Shown here one piece after another: positions 8,671-17,566 of a stretch of 64,000 nucleotides of DNA (position 1 is the stretch's first letter; every line of letters starts with the position of its first letter). This stretch comes from Alkalibacillus aidingensis (lineage in GTDB: Bacteria; Bacillota; Bacilli; Bacillales; Alkalibacillaceae). The notes under the pieces are model-generated. The model was given only the letters and a program-made list of their open reading frames with translations. It searched no databases and was not told where the DNA came from. The DNA is taken from the NCBI RefSeq assembly GCF_014595945.1, contig NZ_JABXWU010000007.1:1-64000 (forward strand). Reading direction: 5' to 3'. Both the position numbers and the translations under genes were made by a program.

Positions 8671-9501
8671 CTATATGTTAAGTTGTTCTCTTAATGTTTT
8701 AACGTCACCTTGTAATTCCGTAAATTGTTCGAGTTTGAACAATAATGAATCGATAATAATTGCTTCCTGCTCCTGTTTGTTCAGTTCTTTCTCAAGGGCC
8801 GTTATTGCCTCTTCTGCTTTTGTTTGCTCTTCAGAGACGGTGCTTTGAATTTTCTGCCGGAGCTTAGCTAGTAAAATTGATTTTTCTTTTAAATATTTCG
8901 GCGTTCCTGTTATCGTTGGTTTGACTTGTTTAGCGATTAATTGTTCAGTTACATCGTCTAAACGCTCAACGATAAAGGTAGGTAGCCTGTTTAAATCAAC
9001 AGATTCCTCATCATTTATAAGCCAGTTGGCATACCCTTGTAGCATTCCCTCTAAGACGACAATCACATCTAATAAATAAGGTCGAACACGTTCGCCATAA
9101 ATAGCTTTAACGTTGGTTCGTAACCACTCATGATTTTGACGCCTAATATTAATTAACAAACCTTCCATGTCTTCACCTAAAGGTATTTTCTCATTAATCA
9201 TCATATTAATGAGTGGTTTGTTTTCTAATAACACTTTATAAAATACTTCTAGTTGTTTCGCTAAAGACTCTTTAGGGGACCCTCCCTCTTGCTTGGCGAC
9301 ATCCATTTGTTCTTGTATAACTGCGTAATAATAATCATAAATAGAATGAACAAGCTCATTCTTGGATTGAAAATAATTATAAAAAGACCCTTTCGCTACG
9401 TTCGCACGCCCTACGATTTCCTGCACAGAAGTCGCGTGAAATCCTTTTTCAGCGAAAAGGTCAACACTCGCTGCAATAATCCTTTTCTTCTTTTCTTGCA
9501 T
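8671..9501 (-). CDS. TetR-family repressor of the RND efflux operon
   Basis: The first gene of the efflux operon. Residues 1-60 form a TetR helix-turn-helix (TSVQEIVGRANVAKGSFYNYF). The protein has 276 residues, much longer than the usual 190-210, because of a C-terminal coiled-coil-like extension (about 205-276) rich in Glu, Lys and Gln. The regulator position and a TetR-type palindrome over its own transcription start indicate autoregulation of the whole operon. It resembles B. subtilis YerO, which neighbours swrC. The inducer is unknown, and the extension may mediate oligomerisation (inference). Confidence 0.9.
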   Translation of the reverse strand: MQEKKKRIIAASVDLFAEKGFHATSVQEIVGRANVAKGSFYNYFQSKNELVHSIYDYYYAVIQEQMDVAKQEGGSPKESLAKQLEVFYKVLLENKPLINMMINEKIPLGEDMEGLLINIRRQNHEWLRTNVKAIYGERVRPYLLDVIVVLEGMLQGYANWLINDEESVDLNRLPTFIVERLDDVTEQLIAKQVKPTITGTPKYLKEKSILLAKLRQKIQSTVSEEQTKAEEAITALEKELNKQEQEAIIIDSLLFKLEQFTELQGDVKTLREQLNI

Positions 9502-9527
9502 TTTCTCACACCCTCATTCACATCTGG

Positions 9528-9581
9528 AATGACCAGTCAGTCACTTTATTTATATTAACAAAAGAACAGGTATATTCACAA
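9528..9581 (-). promoter_or_regulatory. Promoter and TetR operator of the efflux operon
   Basis: On the minus strand, -35 TTGTGA (9576-9581) and -10 TAATAT (9552-9557) are 18 bp apart. Just downstream, at the expected start point, lies TGAC-CA-GTCA (9530-9539), a TetR-type inverted repeat with an extra overlapping TGAC half-site. Binding there would block initiation. Confidence 0.75.
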
Positions 9582-9796
9582 CCTATGTGTGTGATTTTTC
9601 ACGAAAAAGACATCTATACCTTTATAGACCGTTAAAAAGGAAAGCGACGCCCTTTATAGGAACGACACCTTACAATTATGGTGATTTTCTCGGCCAATGG
9701 TTATGTATCATGTTGGGATCAATAACAGGCACTGTTATTCATTAGGAAAGAGTAGTGGGGAGTTGATCAGCATCTTATGATGATTTACAAAAGGAA

Positions 9797-9829
9797 AGGT
9801 CCAAAAACACCCTATGTGTTTTCGGACCT
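9797..9829 (-). terminator. Terminator of the acidic lipoprotein gene
   Basis: A 14-bp stem with one mismatch (AGGTCC..AACAC paired with GTGTTTTCGGACCT), followed on the minus strand by a T-rich stretch. The rest of the 9582-9796 gap shows no gene or repeat. Confidence 0.8.
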
Positions 9830-9853
9830 ATATTAATTAAGAAGATCTAGGGA

Positions 9854-10117
9854 TTAGTAATTCTCTTCATCTTGTTGTTCATCTTGCTGTTCACCTTGTT
9901 GATCGCCTGATTGGTCATCATCATCAAAGTCATCTTGCATTTGTTCATCATCTTGGTTTTCGTCATCCATTTCTTCTTCTTGCTGCATATCAGGCTCCTC
10001 TTCAGGTGCATCTGTACCTGGATCTTGGTCTTCTTCTCCATCGTTTGTTGCACAACCTGTTGCAAGTGCGAAAGATAATAACGTGACCATACAAACTTTC
10101 CAGAACTTTATTTTCAT
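9854..10117 (-). CDS. Small acidic lipoprotein, unknown function
   Basis: An 87-residue lipoprotein. It starts MKIKFWK, has a hydrophobic stretch and lipobox LATGC with the lipidated Cys at 22, and the mature part is almost entirely Asp, Glu, Gln and Asn with no recognisable fold. The start at 10117 is fixed by AGGAGG 7 nt upstream, in preference to the ATG at 10162. It is a monocistronic gene with its own terminator. The composition suggests a disordered, strongly charged surface protein; a cation-binding or spacer role is only a guess. Confidence 0.75.
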   Translation of the reverse strand: MKIKFWKVCMVTLLSFALATGCATNDGEEDQDPGTDAPEEEPDMQQEEEMDDENQDDEQMQDDFDDDDQSGDQQGEQQDEQQDEENY

Positions 10118-10227
10118 ATTCGAACCTCCTGTATTGATTATGTTCACGCTTAGTGTTTCCAAGATTAGTTAAATTATCATAAATTCATGATGAATTTATT
10201 TAGGATTCGTTCGGAGGTTAACCAAAA

Positions 10228-10259
10228 AAAGACTTGCCTTTTATCATGGGCAAGTCTTT
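10228..10259 (-). terminator. Terminator after fabZ
   Basis: Stem AAAGACTTGCC with GGGCAAGTCTTT, followed on the minus strand by seven T residues. It ends the mbl-flhO-flhP-epuA-fabZ run. Confidence 0.9.
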
Positions 10260-10264
10260 GAGTA

Positions 10265-10702
10265 TTATTCTTTTTCTGGGTCGACAATCGCAAACATAAT
10301 CTCTGTTTCACATGCCACTTCGCCATCAACTGTGGCAGTGGCTTTCCCTTTTCCGATTGGACCTTTTAATTTAAGCATTTCCACTTCAAGTTTGAGTGTG
10401 TCACCCGGTTTAACCTGGCGTTTAAAACGACATTTATCAATACCGGTAAACATACCTAGCTTTCCTTGGTTTTCTTCTAATTTTAAGATCGAAACTGCGC
10501 CAACTTGGGCTAAAGCTTCAACAATTAACACACCTGGCATGACCATATAATTTGGGAAATGGCCTTGGAAAAATGGTTCATTTGCTGTGACATTTTTGTA
10601 TCCAACGGCACGTTTTCCTTCTTCAAGCTCTGTAATTTGATCAATTAATAAAAAAGGATAACGGTGTGGAATGATGTCTTTAATTTGTTCGATATCTAAC
10701 AT
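10265..10702 (-). CDS. fabZ: 3-hydroxyacyl-ACP dehydratase FabZ
   Basis: This enzyme removes water from 3-hydroxyacyl-ACP in the type II fatty acid synthase cycle. It is 145 residues, the normal hot-dog-fold length. The catalytic histidine lies in [11 protein letters not shown], and the second active-site segment [15 protein letters not shown] carries the GHFP motif. The start follows a strong AGGAGG. It is the last gene of the run that begins with mbl, 33 nt after the small EpuA-type gene, which matches the B. subtilis neighbourhood (ywpB). Confidence 0.97.
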   Translation of the reverse strand: MLDIEQIKDIIPHRYPFLLIDQITELEEGKRAVGYKNVTANEPFFQGHFPNYMVMPGVLIVEALAQVGAVSILKLEENQGKLGMFTGIDKCRFKRQVKPGDTLKLEVEMLKLKGPIGKGKATATVDGEVACETEIMFAIVDPEKE

Positions 10703-10735
10703 GAAATAGCCTCCTCATATAGGTGGAAGTGATAA

Positions 10736-11086
10736 TTACTTCCCACGAATATAGTCGTAGAATCCCTGCCATAAAGAACGATCGAGCGCATCACTCGGGT
10801 CGCCACCATCACCAATAACCCCATAGCCGACCATAAGTCCGACTAATAAGGCTGCGATACTAGCGATTAACACGATGATCACACGTAACCAACCGGGGAT
10901 ATATTGAATGCGCCCTCTTCTTAATTTACGAGCCTTTTTCTTTTCAGCTTTGGCAAGTTTTCGTTGGGATGCCGTTGTTTTATCTTCGCTCGGCTCTGAT
11001 TGTTTTCTTTTAAAATTTAACTTGGGGATGAACTTTTTCGCCCCGCGAAGCCTTCTTGACTTTGGTTGATTTTCATCTGGAGTCAT
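10736..11086 (-). CDS. EpuA-type small membrane protein (annotated as RNA polymerase beta-associated)
   Basis: A 116-residue protein with a long basic N-terminal half (about 1-68, rich in Lys and Arg) and one membrane helix (about 70-90), ending with YGVIGDG..DALD..LWQGFYDYI. This pattern fits the family often labelled DNA-directed RNA polymerase subunit beta (EpuA), which is a misnomer: it has no relation to RpoB. The function is unknown. It sits between flhP and fabZ, as in many Bacillaceae. The start has GAGGT 8 nt upstream. Confidence 0.8.
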   Translation of the reverse strand: MTPDENQPKSRRLRGAKKFIPKLNFKRKQSEPSEDKTTASQRKLAKAEKKKARKLRRGRIQYIPGWLRVIIVLIASIAALLVGLMVGYGVIGDGGDPSDALDRSLWQGFYDYIRGK

Positions 11087-11121
11087 ATTTCAAACCTCAA
11101 TTCTCCGGAACTATTCCTTTA

Positions 11122-11949
11122 TTAGTTACGCATGCTACCGATTAGCCCTAGCATCTGATCACCAATGGATAGCGAACGGGCGTTAAAGGAATAAGCGCGT
11201 TGTGATTCTAATAAGTCAGTAAATTCTTTACCCATATCAACATTCGAAGCTTCTAGTGCACCTGATTGTAAATTCGCTTGTTCCGGTGCAACCGCTTCTA
11301 CCATGTCTTCAACCGGGACTTCTAATTCATCTTCATTAATGACAAATGTATCTCCATCAACTGGTTCCATGACGCGTGTATTGTTAACGTCAACGACTTG
11401 CAAGGTGGCTTCAACATTGGTTTCATCGTCCCTAGTCACTTCAACTTGACCGAGTTCATTAATGGAAATATCGTCAAACTGATCGTCAATGACAACCGGC
11501 CCATCTTGACCTTCTACAGGATATCCTGCACTTGTCGTAAGCATAAATTCACCGTCACCTAGCTCAGACAAATAGAAATTACCTGCTCTTGTATAACGTT
11601 CTTCCATTTCGCCTTCACCAGCAGGGCCATTAACAACAAAGAAACGATTAGAGTCCTGAATGGCGACATCCAGTGGGCGATCTGTCTGTTCTACCGTTCC
11701 GACATCCATATTCATGTTGGTACTTGCTAGACGGGCACCAGAACCAACACGGATCCCATCAGGCGTTTGACGGAGTGCGTCCTGGTCATGATCTAATAGG
11801 TTATTAACTTGTTGAAACATGAGTGATGAAAAGTTACTTTGTCGAGATTTATAACCGTGATTATTCACATTCGACAAATTGTTGGACGTTAAATCCATTC
11901 GTTGTTGTAATTGTCCCATGGTGGTAGCCGCATTCAACATGTTTCTCAT
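11122..11949 (-). CDS. flhP: Flagellar basal-body/hook protein FlhP (FlgG-like)
   Basis: A rod/hook-type flagellar protein exported by the flagellar secretion system. The N-terminal segment (MLNAATTMGQLQQRMDLTSN, then NLSNVNNHGYK) and the C-terminal helix (LLESQRAYSFNARSL) form the coiled coil typical of FlgG/FlgF proteins; the middle is an acidic beta domain. It has 275 residues, close to B. subtilis FlhP. The gene follows flhO by 95 nt, the order seen in B. subtilis. It marks the organism as genetically equipped for motility. Confidence 0.9.
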   Translation of the reverse strand: MRNMLNAATTMGQLQQRMDLTSNNLSNVNNHGYKSRQSNFSSLMFQQVNNLLDHDQDALRQTPDGIRVGSGARLASTNMNMDVGTVEQTDRPLDVAIQDSNRFFVVNGPAGEGEMEERYTRAGNFYLSELGDGEFMLTTSAGYPVEGQDGPVVIDDQFDDISINELGQVEVTRDDETNVEATLQVVDVNNTRVMEPVDGDTFVINEDELEVPVEDMVEAVAPEQANLQSGALEASNVDMGKEFTDLLESQRAYSFNARSLSIGDQMLGLIGSMRN

Positions 11950-12044
11950 AGTTTCTCCTCCTCGAGTCAGGAACGATTCCTAAGGCTTTCTTAATTTCAC
12001 TTAATTTCTGAGCATTGACCTTGATGATTTATTCAATAGTAGGA

Positions 12045-12869
12045 TTAGCGTAGTTTTCCGATTTGGTTAGATGCTAGTTCCATACTTTGGTCAAACATTC
12101 TAACGACTTGTTGATTCATTTCAAACATTCGGTATGAACGCATCATTTCTGACATTGACTCTTGTGGGTCGACATTAGACCACTCTAATTGACCTTGATG
12201 GACTTGGAAATTAACCCCGTCTGCACCTCGTGCGTCAACAGCAGCTTCTTCCCCTTCATTACGGAACAGGTTATCTCCTTCTTTGACGAAGTCATTAGCA
12301 TTCGGGTGGTAAGCCAGACCAATTGCTGTATTGTCAAATGGTGAGGTGACTTGCCCATCAGCTGATACTTCAAATTCCTCTGTCCCTGTTTGAATCCGTT
12401 CCCCATCTTCATTTAATACATAATAGCCTTCATTAGTCGTCAAAAAGCCCTCAGCATCTACGGTGAAATTACCATTACGCGTATAACGAACTTCTTCATC
12501 ACCATTTTGAACCTCGAAAAATAGGGTCCCCGTCTCATCAGGAAGATCCCCATTTTGCAGGGCTAAGTCCGTACTAATCCCCGTATCCCTCACATCACCT
12601 TGTTCAAATAAAGGTTGGTCTTCCTGCATGTAAACACCGGTATTAATCGGGCCTACGATATGGTTTTTCGGTAGGTTTAGACCACCATTTTGAGTCGGGA
12701 TATTTTCTGAACCCATATTTTGAATTAGCATTTCTGGAAAAGCTCGAAATGAGGAACGGTCTTGTTTATAACCTGGTGTAAGAGCATTTGACATATTATT
12801 ACTTAACGAATCCTGATAGCGTTGGTTCGCCATCATTCCAGCACCAGCTGTATGAAAACCTTTTAACAT
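12045..12869 (-). CDS. flhO: Flagellar basal-body/hook protein FlhO (FlgF/FlgG-like)
   Basis: A 274-residue rod-like protein with an N-terminal FHTAGAGMMANQRYQDSLSN helix carrying the Asn-rich loop NNMSNALTPGYKQD, and a C-terminal helix (MSEMMRSYRMFEMNQQVVRM), together forming the discontinuous coiled coil of axial flagellar proteins. It starts 24 nt after mbl behind a double GGAGG site, so it probably shares the mbl transcript. It differs from FlhP by its longer internal domain. Confidence 0.9.
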   Translation of the reverse strand: MLKGFHTAGAGMMANQRYQDSLSNNMSNALTPGYKQDRSSFRAFPEMLIQNMGSENIPTQNGGLNLPKNHIVGPINTGVYMQEDQPLFEQGDVRDTGISTDLALQNGDLPDETGTLFFEVQNGDEEVRYTRNGNFTVDAEGFLTTNEGYYVLNEDGERIQTGTEEFEVSADGQVTSPFDNTAIGLAYHPNANDFVKEGDNLFRNEGEEAAVDARGADGVNFQVHQGQLEWSNVDPQESMSEMMRSYRMFEMNQQVVRMFDQSMELASNQIGKLR

Positions 12870-12893
12870 AAAAACCAGACCTCCTCCACTAAC

Positions 12894-13895
12894 TTAAACA
12901 ATTTTATCCTTTGGTAGCTTATCAATATTCTCTAGCATGACACCTGTACCTTTAGCCACACAGCTCATTGGGTCTTCTGCGATAAAAACAGGTACTCTAA
13001 GCTCATCTGCTAACAGCTGATCGATTCCGTTTAGTAAACCACCACCACCAGTAATAATGACGCCACGGTCAATAATATCTGCCGAAAGTTCTGGAGGCGT
13101 ATTTTCTAGAACGGTTTTCGTTGCTTGGACAATCATACCAACTGATTCACGAAGAGCCTCTTCAATCTCATCAGAATGAACAGTGATTGTTCTTGGTAAT
13201 CCAGACACTAAGTCACGGCCACGGATGTCCATTGTTTCTTGACGATTACCTTTGTAAACAGTCGCCACATTGATTTTAATATCTTCAGCTGTACGATCAC
13301 CGATTAACAATTTATACTTGCGTTTTATGTATTGCAAAATCTCTTGATCGAATTTGTCACCGGCTAACTTAATGGATTCAGATGTCACAATGTCACCCAT
13401 TGACAACACCGCAATATCCGTCGTTCCACCACCAATATCGACAACCATATTACCACTAGGCTGGAAAATATCCATACCCGCACCAACTGCAGCAACTTTT
13501 GGTTCTTCTTCAAGGTAAACTTTCTTACCACCTGACTTCTCAGCCGCTTCTTTAATCGCCTTTTGCTCAACTTTAGTTATATTCGTCGGACAACATACTA
13601 GAATACGTGGCTTAGAAAACATCCCACGCACATTAATCTTTTCAATAAAATAACGTAACATCGCCTCAGTCACGTCAAAATCAGCAATCACACCGTCCTT
13701 AAGTGGGCGAATTGCTTCAATATTACCAGGAGTACGCCCCACCATGCGGCGCGCTGCATGACCAACTTCTAAAACCTTACCCGTATTCCGATCCATCGCC
13801 ACAACAGATGGTTCGTCCAAAACAATTCCCTTACCTTTGACATGAATCAACACATTAGCTGTACCTAAGTCAATACCAATATCTCTAGCGAACAT
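12894..13895 (-). CDS. mbl: MreB-like actin homologue Mbl
   Basis: A cell-shape actin that moves with the wall-elongation machinery along the membrane. It has 333 residues. ATP-binding motifs are visible: phosphate-1 GIDLGTANVLIH near the N-terminus, phosphate-2 VVDIGGGTTDIAVLS at about 157-171, and the adenosine loop TGGGGLLNGID. Placement before flhO-flhP identifies it as Mbl rather than MreB or MreBH. In B. subtilis spoIIID is directly upstream; here about 5 kb of other genes intervene. AGGAGG precedes the start. Confidence 0.95.
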   Translation of the reverse strand: MFARDIGIDLGTANVLIHVKGKGIVLDEPSVVAMDRNTGKVLEVGHAARRMVGRTPGNIEAIRPLKDGVIADFDVTEAMLRYFIEKINVRGMFSKPRILVCCPTNITKVEQKAIKEAAEKSGGKKVYLEEEPKVAAVGAGMDIFQPSGNMVVDIGGGTTDIAVLSMGDIVTSESIKLAGDKFDQEILQYIKRKYKLLIGDRTAEDIKINVATVYKGNRQETMDIRGRDLVSGLPRTITVHSDEIEEALRESVGMIVQATKTVLENTPPELSADIIDRGVIITGGGGLLNGIDQLLADELRVPVFIAEDPMSCVAKGTGVMLENIDKLPKDKIV

Positions 13896-14054
13896 GAAAG
13901 ACTAATCCTCCTGACTATTCACAACGTTTTCACGTACGAAAATATATTTATTCTATTGTCATATTTTATCACTATTTTCCTATTGTGTCATGTTATTTTT
14001 TGCTTATGTAGAAAGCATGAGAAAAATTATAATCGGGGTTGAGTTGGGGATGAT

Positions 14055-14203
14055 TTTTTCACGGATTGGGGGTACTTTTTCACGGATTGGAGGCCGACTT
14101 TCACGGATTGGAGGCCGACTTTCACGGATTGGGGGTGCTTTTTCACGGATTGGAGGCTCGTTTTCACGGATTGAAGCCTCATTCTCACGGATTGAAGGTG
14201 CTC
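14055..14203 (+). repeat. Tandem array B: 21-bp units with core TCACGGATTG
   Basis: Seven units of the same family as array A, with core TTTCACGGATTG and variable 8-9 bp between cores. It lies between mbl and the acyl-CoA dehydrogenase and runs into a second array of a different family. Confidence 0.93.
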
Positions 14204-14214
14204 ATAGGAGATCG

Positions 14215-14310
14215 TTTTTGTTGATTGCACTTGCAATTTTGTTGATTGCACTCGCAATTTTGTTGATTACTGCTCCGCTTTTGTTGATTGCACCCACTTT
14301 TTTTGATTGA
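14215..14310 (+). repeat. Tandem array C-prime: 21-bp units with core TTTTGTTGATT
   Basis: Four full units and a partial one directly after array B. The core TTTTGTTGATT shares GATTG with the array B core. The same family recurs at 18073-18213 in the same orientation and at 38791-38927 in reverse. Confidence 0.92.
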
Positions 14311-14350
14311 TTTTCCGTTATTTCCGTTATTCAAGGGACTTTATATTGAA

Positions 14351-14375
14351 AAATCCCACCACTTGGGTGGGATTT
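14351..14375 (-). terminator. Terminator of the MerR/acyl-CoA operon
   Basis: Perfect 10-bp stem AAATCCCACC/GGTGGGATTT with a 5-nt loop, 3 nt from the acyl-CoA dehydrogenase stop, with a short T run on the minus strand. Confidence 0.85.
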
Positions 14376-14377
14376 CC

Positions 14378-16033
14378 TTATTGAATGATTTTTTCGAAGT
14401 GCTCTTGAGAAAATGTGTGGGTTGAGGGTTGACTACTGAATGTCTGTTTAAGAAACGTTTCAGCTATGGCTTGTGTCCGTTCGTTCGTTTCTTCGTCTGC
14501 CATTTCTAACGCAGTGGTGGCTTCTAGGATTTTGGTCATGTGCAGGGCGATTTTTTTCGGGTGCATGAGGATCGCGCGTTCTCCTTCGCCTTGAATTTGG
14601 GTTAGGATTTTTTGCAGTTCTCCTAGTGTTGCTTCCACTTGATTAATCAGCTCTTCATCGACTTTTGTTAGCTCTCCAAGGCGTTTTCGAATTTCGCCAA
14701 CGAACAATTCGTGGACGCCAAATTTTTCGATTAAGCGTAAAACCTCTAACCCGAGAATATTGGCTGTTCCTTCCCAGACGGTTAAGACTTGGGCATCACG
14801 TAATAATCTCGGAGTGACGAAGTCTTCAATGTAGCCATTACCACCGTGCATTTCGATCGCCTCGTGTGCGAAGCTAATCGCTTGTTCAGCAGTTTCTTTT
14901 TTCAGTAAGGCTATTTTTAAACGGAGCATGACCTGTTCTTCTTCTGAGGGTTCCGCTCCTTTCTTCATCACTCGGTCAAAATCGTTCACTAAATCAAAGG
15001 TAGCAACCGTTTCGATTTCTAGTTTTGCGGCAAGATTAGCTAACGTTTCTTGGATCATCGGGTAATCTATTAATTTATTTCCAAAGGCCTCACGATTTAA
15101 GGCGTAGTCTCGCGATTCGAGATAAGCACGGCGCATGATGCCAAGTGAGGCAACAGCGTTACACACTCGTGATAAGTTGAGAGCTTCCATCATGTATTTG
15201 AAGCCCTGTGATGGGTCTCCGACTAAAAATGCTTTAGCACCATAGAGCTCGACTTCTGCTGAGGGAACCGCTCTTACGCCAAGTTTATCTTTTAATCGAC
15301 GGATTCCTAAACGTCCCTCTACTCGATTTTCTTCCCAAGGAACTAAAAACAAACTTAACCCACGGGTGCCTTCCTCAGCTCCTTCCATGCGCGCAAGTAC
15401 CATAGCTACGCCACACATGCCGGCATTACTGGCAAAATATTTCTCACCGTAGAGCCGGTAGTGGCCATCTTCTTCCCGTGCTTCAACCTCATTGGCTCCA
15501 ACATCTGAACCACCTTGTCGTTCGGTTAAAAATGTCGCTCCTTCATAAAGCTCTTCATCCCCTGTTGCGATCACATGTGGTAGGAACCGCTGGCGCAGGC
15601 CACCATCGGCATAGTGATCGATCAAGTACGCGGTAGCCATTGTCAAAGTAACTGGACAGTAAAATCCTGGCTCGGCATGGGAAAGTAAATACCCTTGTGC
15701 ATAAGAATAAAGGTAGTTTCCAGCCCTCCCTAGTTCAGGAATCTCCTTATGAACATAGCCAACAATCCCGGTTCGATAGGTTTCATCAACGGTCTGTAAA
15801 TAACCTTCGTTCACCCAAACTTGATTAATCTCTTCTCCCATTTGATTGTATTTCACGAGACAGGGTTGGCCATCGCGATCGGTATGAACCGCACGTTCAT
15901 CAATGTCATTAGCGACTTTTTCCCCAAATTTGGTTAAACGTGCATCAGCGTATTCAAAAAAGGATGTAGATAAATTTTTTTGCAATATTTTCTTTAACAA
16001 TGGATCACTTGTATAAAAATTTTGTTTGCTCAC
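14378..16033 (-). CDS. Acyl-CoA dehydrogenase, AidB-like subfamily
   Basis: A 551-residue flavoprotein, longer than the usual 380-residue acyl-CoA dehydrogenases and similar in length and layout to AidB and very-long-chain types. Motifs include a flavin-contact region TFLTERQGGSDVGANEVEA, a substrate-channel segment NLSRVCNAVASLGIMRRAYL, and a C-terminal HGGNGYIEDF...VWEGTANILGL. It should oxidise an acyl-CoA, or, if like AidB, act in stress protection. It is the last gene of merR-ligase-dehydrogenase, 18 nt after the ligase. A GTG at 16033 is 7 nt from GGAGG and is preferred to the TTG at 16036. Confidence 0.88.
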   Translation of the reverse strand: MSKQNFYTSDPLLKKILQKNLSTSFFEYADARLTKFGEKVANDIDERAVHTDRDGQPCLVKYNQMGEEINQVWVNEGYLQTVDETYRTGIVGYVHKEIPELGRAGNYLYSYAQGYLLSHAEPGFYCPVTLTMATAYLIDHYADGGLRQRFLPHVIATGDEELYEGATFLTERQGGSDVGANEVEAREEDGHYRLYGEKYFASNAGMCGVAMVLARMEGAEEGTRGLSLFLVPWEENRVEGRLGIRRLKDKLGVRAVPSAEVELYGAKAFLVGDPSQGFKYMMEALNLSRVCNAVASLGIMRRAYLESRDYALNREAFGNKLIDYPMIQETLANLAAKLEIETVATFDLVNDFDRVMKKGAEPSEEEQVMLRLKIALLKKETAEQAISFAHEAIEMHGGNGYIEDFVTPRLLRDAQVLTVWEGTANILGLEVLRLIEKFGVHELFVGEIRKRLGELTKVDEELINQVEATLGELQKILTQIQGEGERAILMHPKKIALHMTKILEATTALEMADEETNERTQAIAETFLKQTFSSQPSTHTFSQEHFEKIIQ

Positions 16034-16051
16034 CAAGATACCCTCCTATCT

Positions 16052-17566
16052 TTAAGTCACAGATTGACCTTCTCGCAATTGATTGCGTAACAGTTTCCCA
16101 GTTGCATTACGTGGTAGCGCTTCCACTTCTTCATATAACCGTGGAATTTTATAGCTAGCGACACGATTGCTTAAAAACGTTTTGAGCTCTGAGGCAAGAT
16201 CATTTTCTGTCCTATTGGTCACGATAAAAGCCTTAGCCGTCTCGCCCCATTCAGGGTGTGGGATACCTATAATAGCTGCATCTTCGACATTCGGATGTTC
16301 TTTTAGTGCATCCTCAACTTCTGTTGGGTAAATGTTCACTCCACCAGAAATAATCACGTCTTTTTTACGGTCAATAACCCAATAGTAGCCGTCTTCATCT
16401 TCACGGGCGATATCTCCTGTATAAAGCCAGCCATCTTTAATAGTCTCTGCTGTTTGTTCAGGGGCTTGATAATAACCTTTCATCGTGCCTTCCCCGCGTA
16501 AAATAATCTCACCTGGTTCACCCTGTGGCACATCTTTTCCTTCCTCGTCTACTAAGCGAATTTCACAGTTCAAAGCAGCTCGTTTGCCAATACTCCCTGA
16601 CTTCTCATCATGTTCCTCAGGTGTCAATAACGTTCCATTCGGCCCCGCTTCTGTCAAGCCGTAGACACAGACTAACCGGTCCGTTTGAAACTGCTGTTTA
16701 ACAAAATTAACTTCTTTCTTACCAAGAGGTGCGCCACCGTAAACCCAATATTTCATAGAGGATAAATCGTGTTTTGCCAGGTCTGGGTGCTTAGCCGTCA
16801 TCAAATAAGCAACCGGGGCTCCAAAGAAATGGGTGATTTTCTCTTGAGAAACCATTTGCATGAGTAGTTCAGGTGTGAAAGTTGGAGCTAAGACATGGGT
16901 TGCACCGACGTATAATCCTGCTGCCATAAATAAGTGAAGTGGAGCTGAATGGCTAAGTGGCATCATGTGTAACACGCGACTATCCTTATTCATCGGCATT
17001 TCAATGCAAATCATCGTTGCTACTGTCAAAATATTTCTATGGGTAAATACCACACCCTTTGGTTTACCCGTTGTACCTGATGTGTAGAGGATCGATGCTT
17101 CATCATCCTCCGTCGCATCGCATTCAATGGGCGTTGTATCCCCTTTAAGAAGTTCAGCAAAGCTAAGCCAATCACCCTGGGGTTCGCCTGTTTTAATTAA
17201 AGTTAATGAATCATTCTCTGCTAAGCCTTCAGATTGTTCAAAAAGCCACTCGTGGGTAGCGAAAAACTTTGCTTCACTATGACCGATAATATACTGAATT
17301 TCTGGTTGCGTTAGTTTAGCATTAATCGGGATGGCCATTCCTTTCAAGCGGATCACGGCTAAATATAAATACATGAATTCAGGTACATTAGGCATGTGAA
17401 TAATCAATTTATCCCCTGGTGTCATGCCGAGGTCTTTTAACCTATTAGCAACCCGATTGACCCGTTCATTCCATTTCTGATAGCTAATGCGCTCCTGTGG
17501 TGTTACAAGTGCCTCATGTTTTGGATATTTTCGTGACTGATCAACTAGTAAGCTAGAAATATTCAT
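16052..17566 (-). CDS. AMP-forming acyl-CoA synthetase
   Basis: This enzyme activates a carboxylic (fatty or branched) acid to acyl-CoA through an acyl-adenylate. The 504-residue protein has the adenylation P-loop YTSGTTGKPKGV (about 161-172), the YGLTEAGP motif, the hinge region GDIAREDEDGYYWVIDRKKD, and the C-terminal lysine in PRNATGKLLR. Its start overlaps the merR stop by 4 nt (ATGA type), so translation is coupled. The substrate is unknown, but pairing with a dehydrogenase under a LiuR-like regulator points to branched-chain or fatty acid breakdown. Confidence 0.93.
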   Translation of the reverse strand: MNISSLLVDQSRKYPKHEALVTPQERISYQKWNERVNRVANRLKDLGMTPGDKLIIHMPNVPEFMYLYLAVIRLKGMAIPINAKLTQPEIQYIIGHSEAKFFATHEWLFEQSEGLAENDSLTLIKTGEPQGDWLSFAELLKGDTTPIECDATEDDEASILYTSGTTGKPKGVVFTHRNILTVATMICIEMPMNKDSRVLHMMPLSHSAPLHLFMAAGLYVGATHVLAPTFTPELLMQMVSQEKITHFFGAPVAYLMTAKHPDLAKHDLSSMKYWVYGGAPLGKKEVNFVKQQFQTDRLVCVYGLTEAGPNGTLLTPEEHDEKSGSIGKRAALNCEIRLVDEEGKDVPQGEPGEIILRGEGTMKGYYQAPEQTAETIKDGWLYTGDIAREDEDGYYWVIDRKKDVIISGGVNIYPTEVEDALKEHPNVEDAAIIGIPHPEWGETAKAFIVTNRTENDLASELKTFLSNRVASYKIPRLYEEVEALPRNATGKLLRNQLREGQSVT

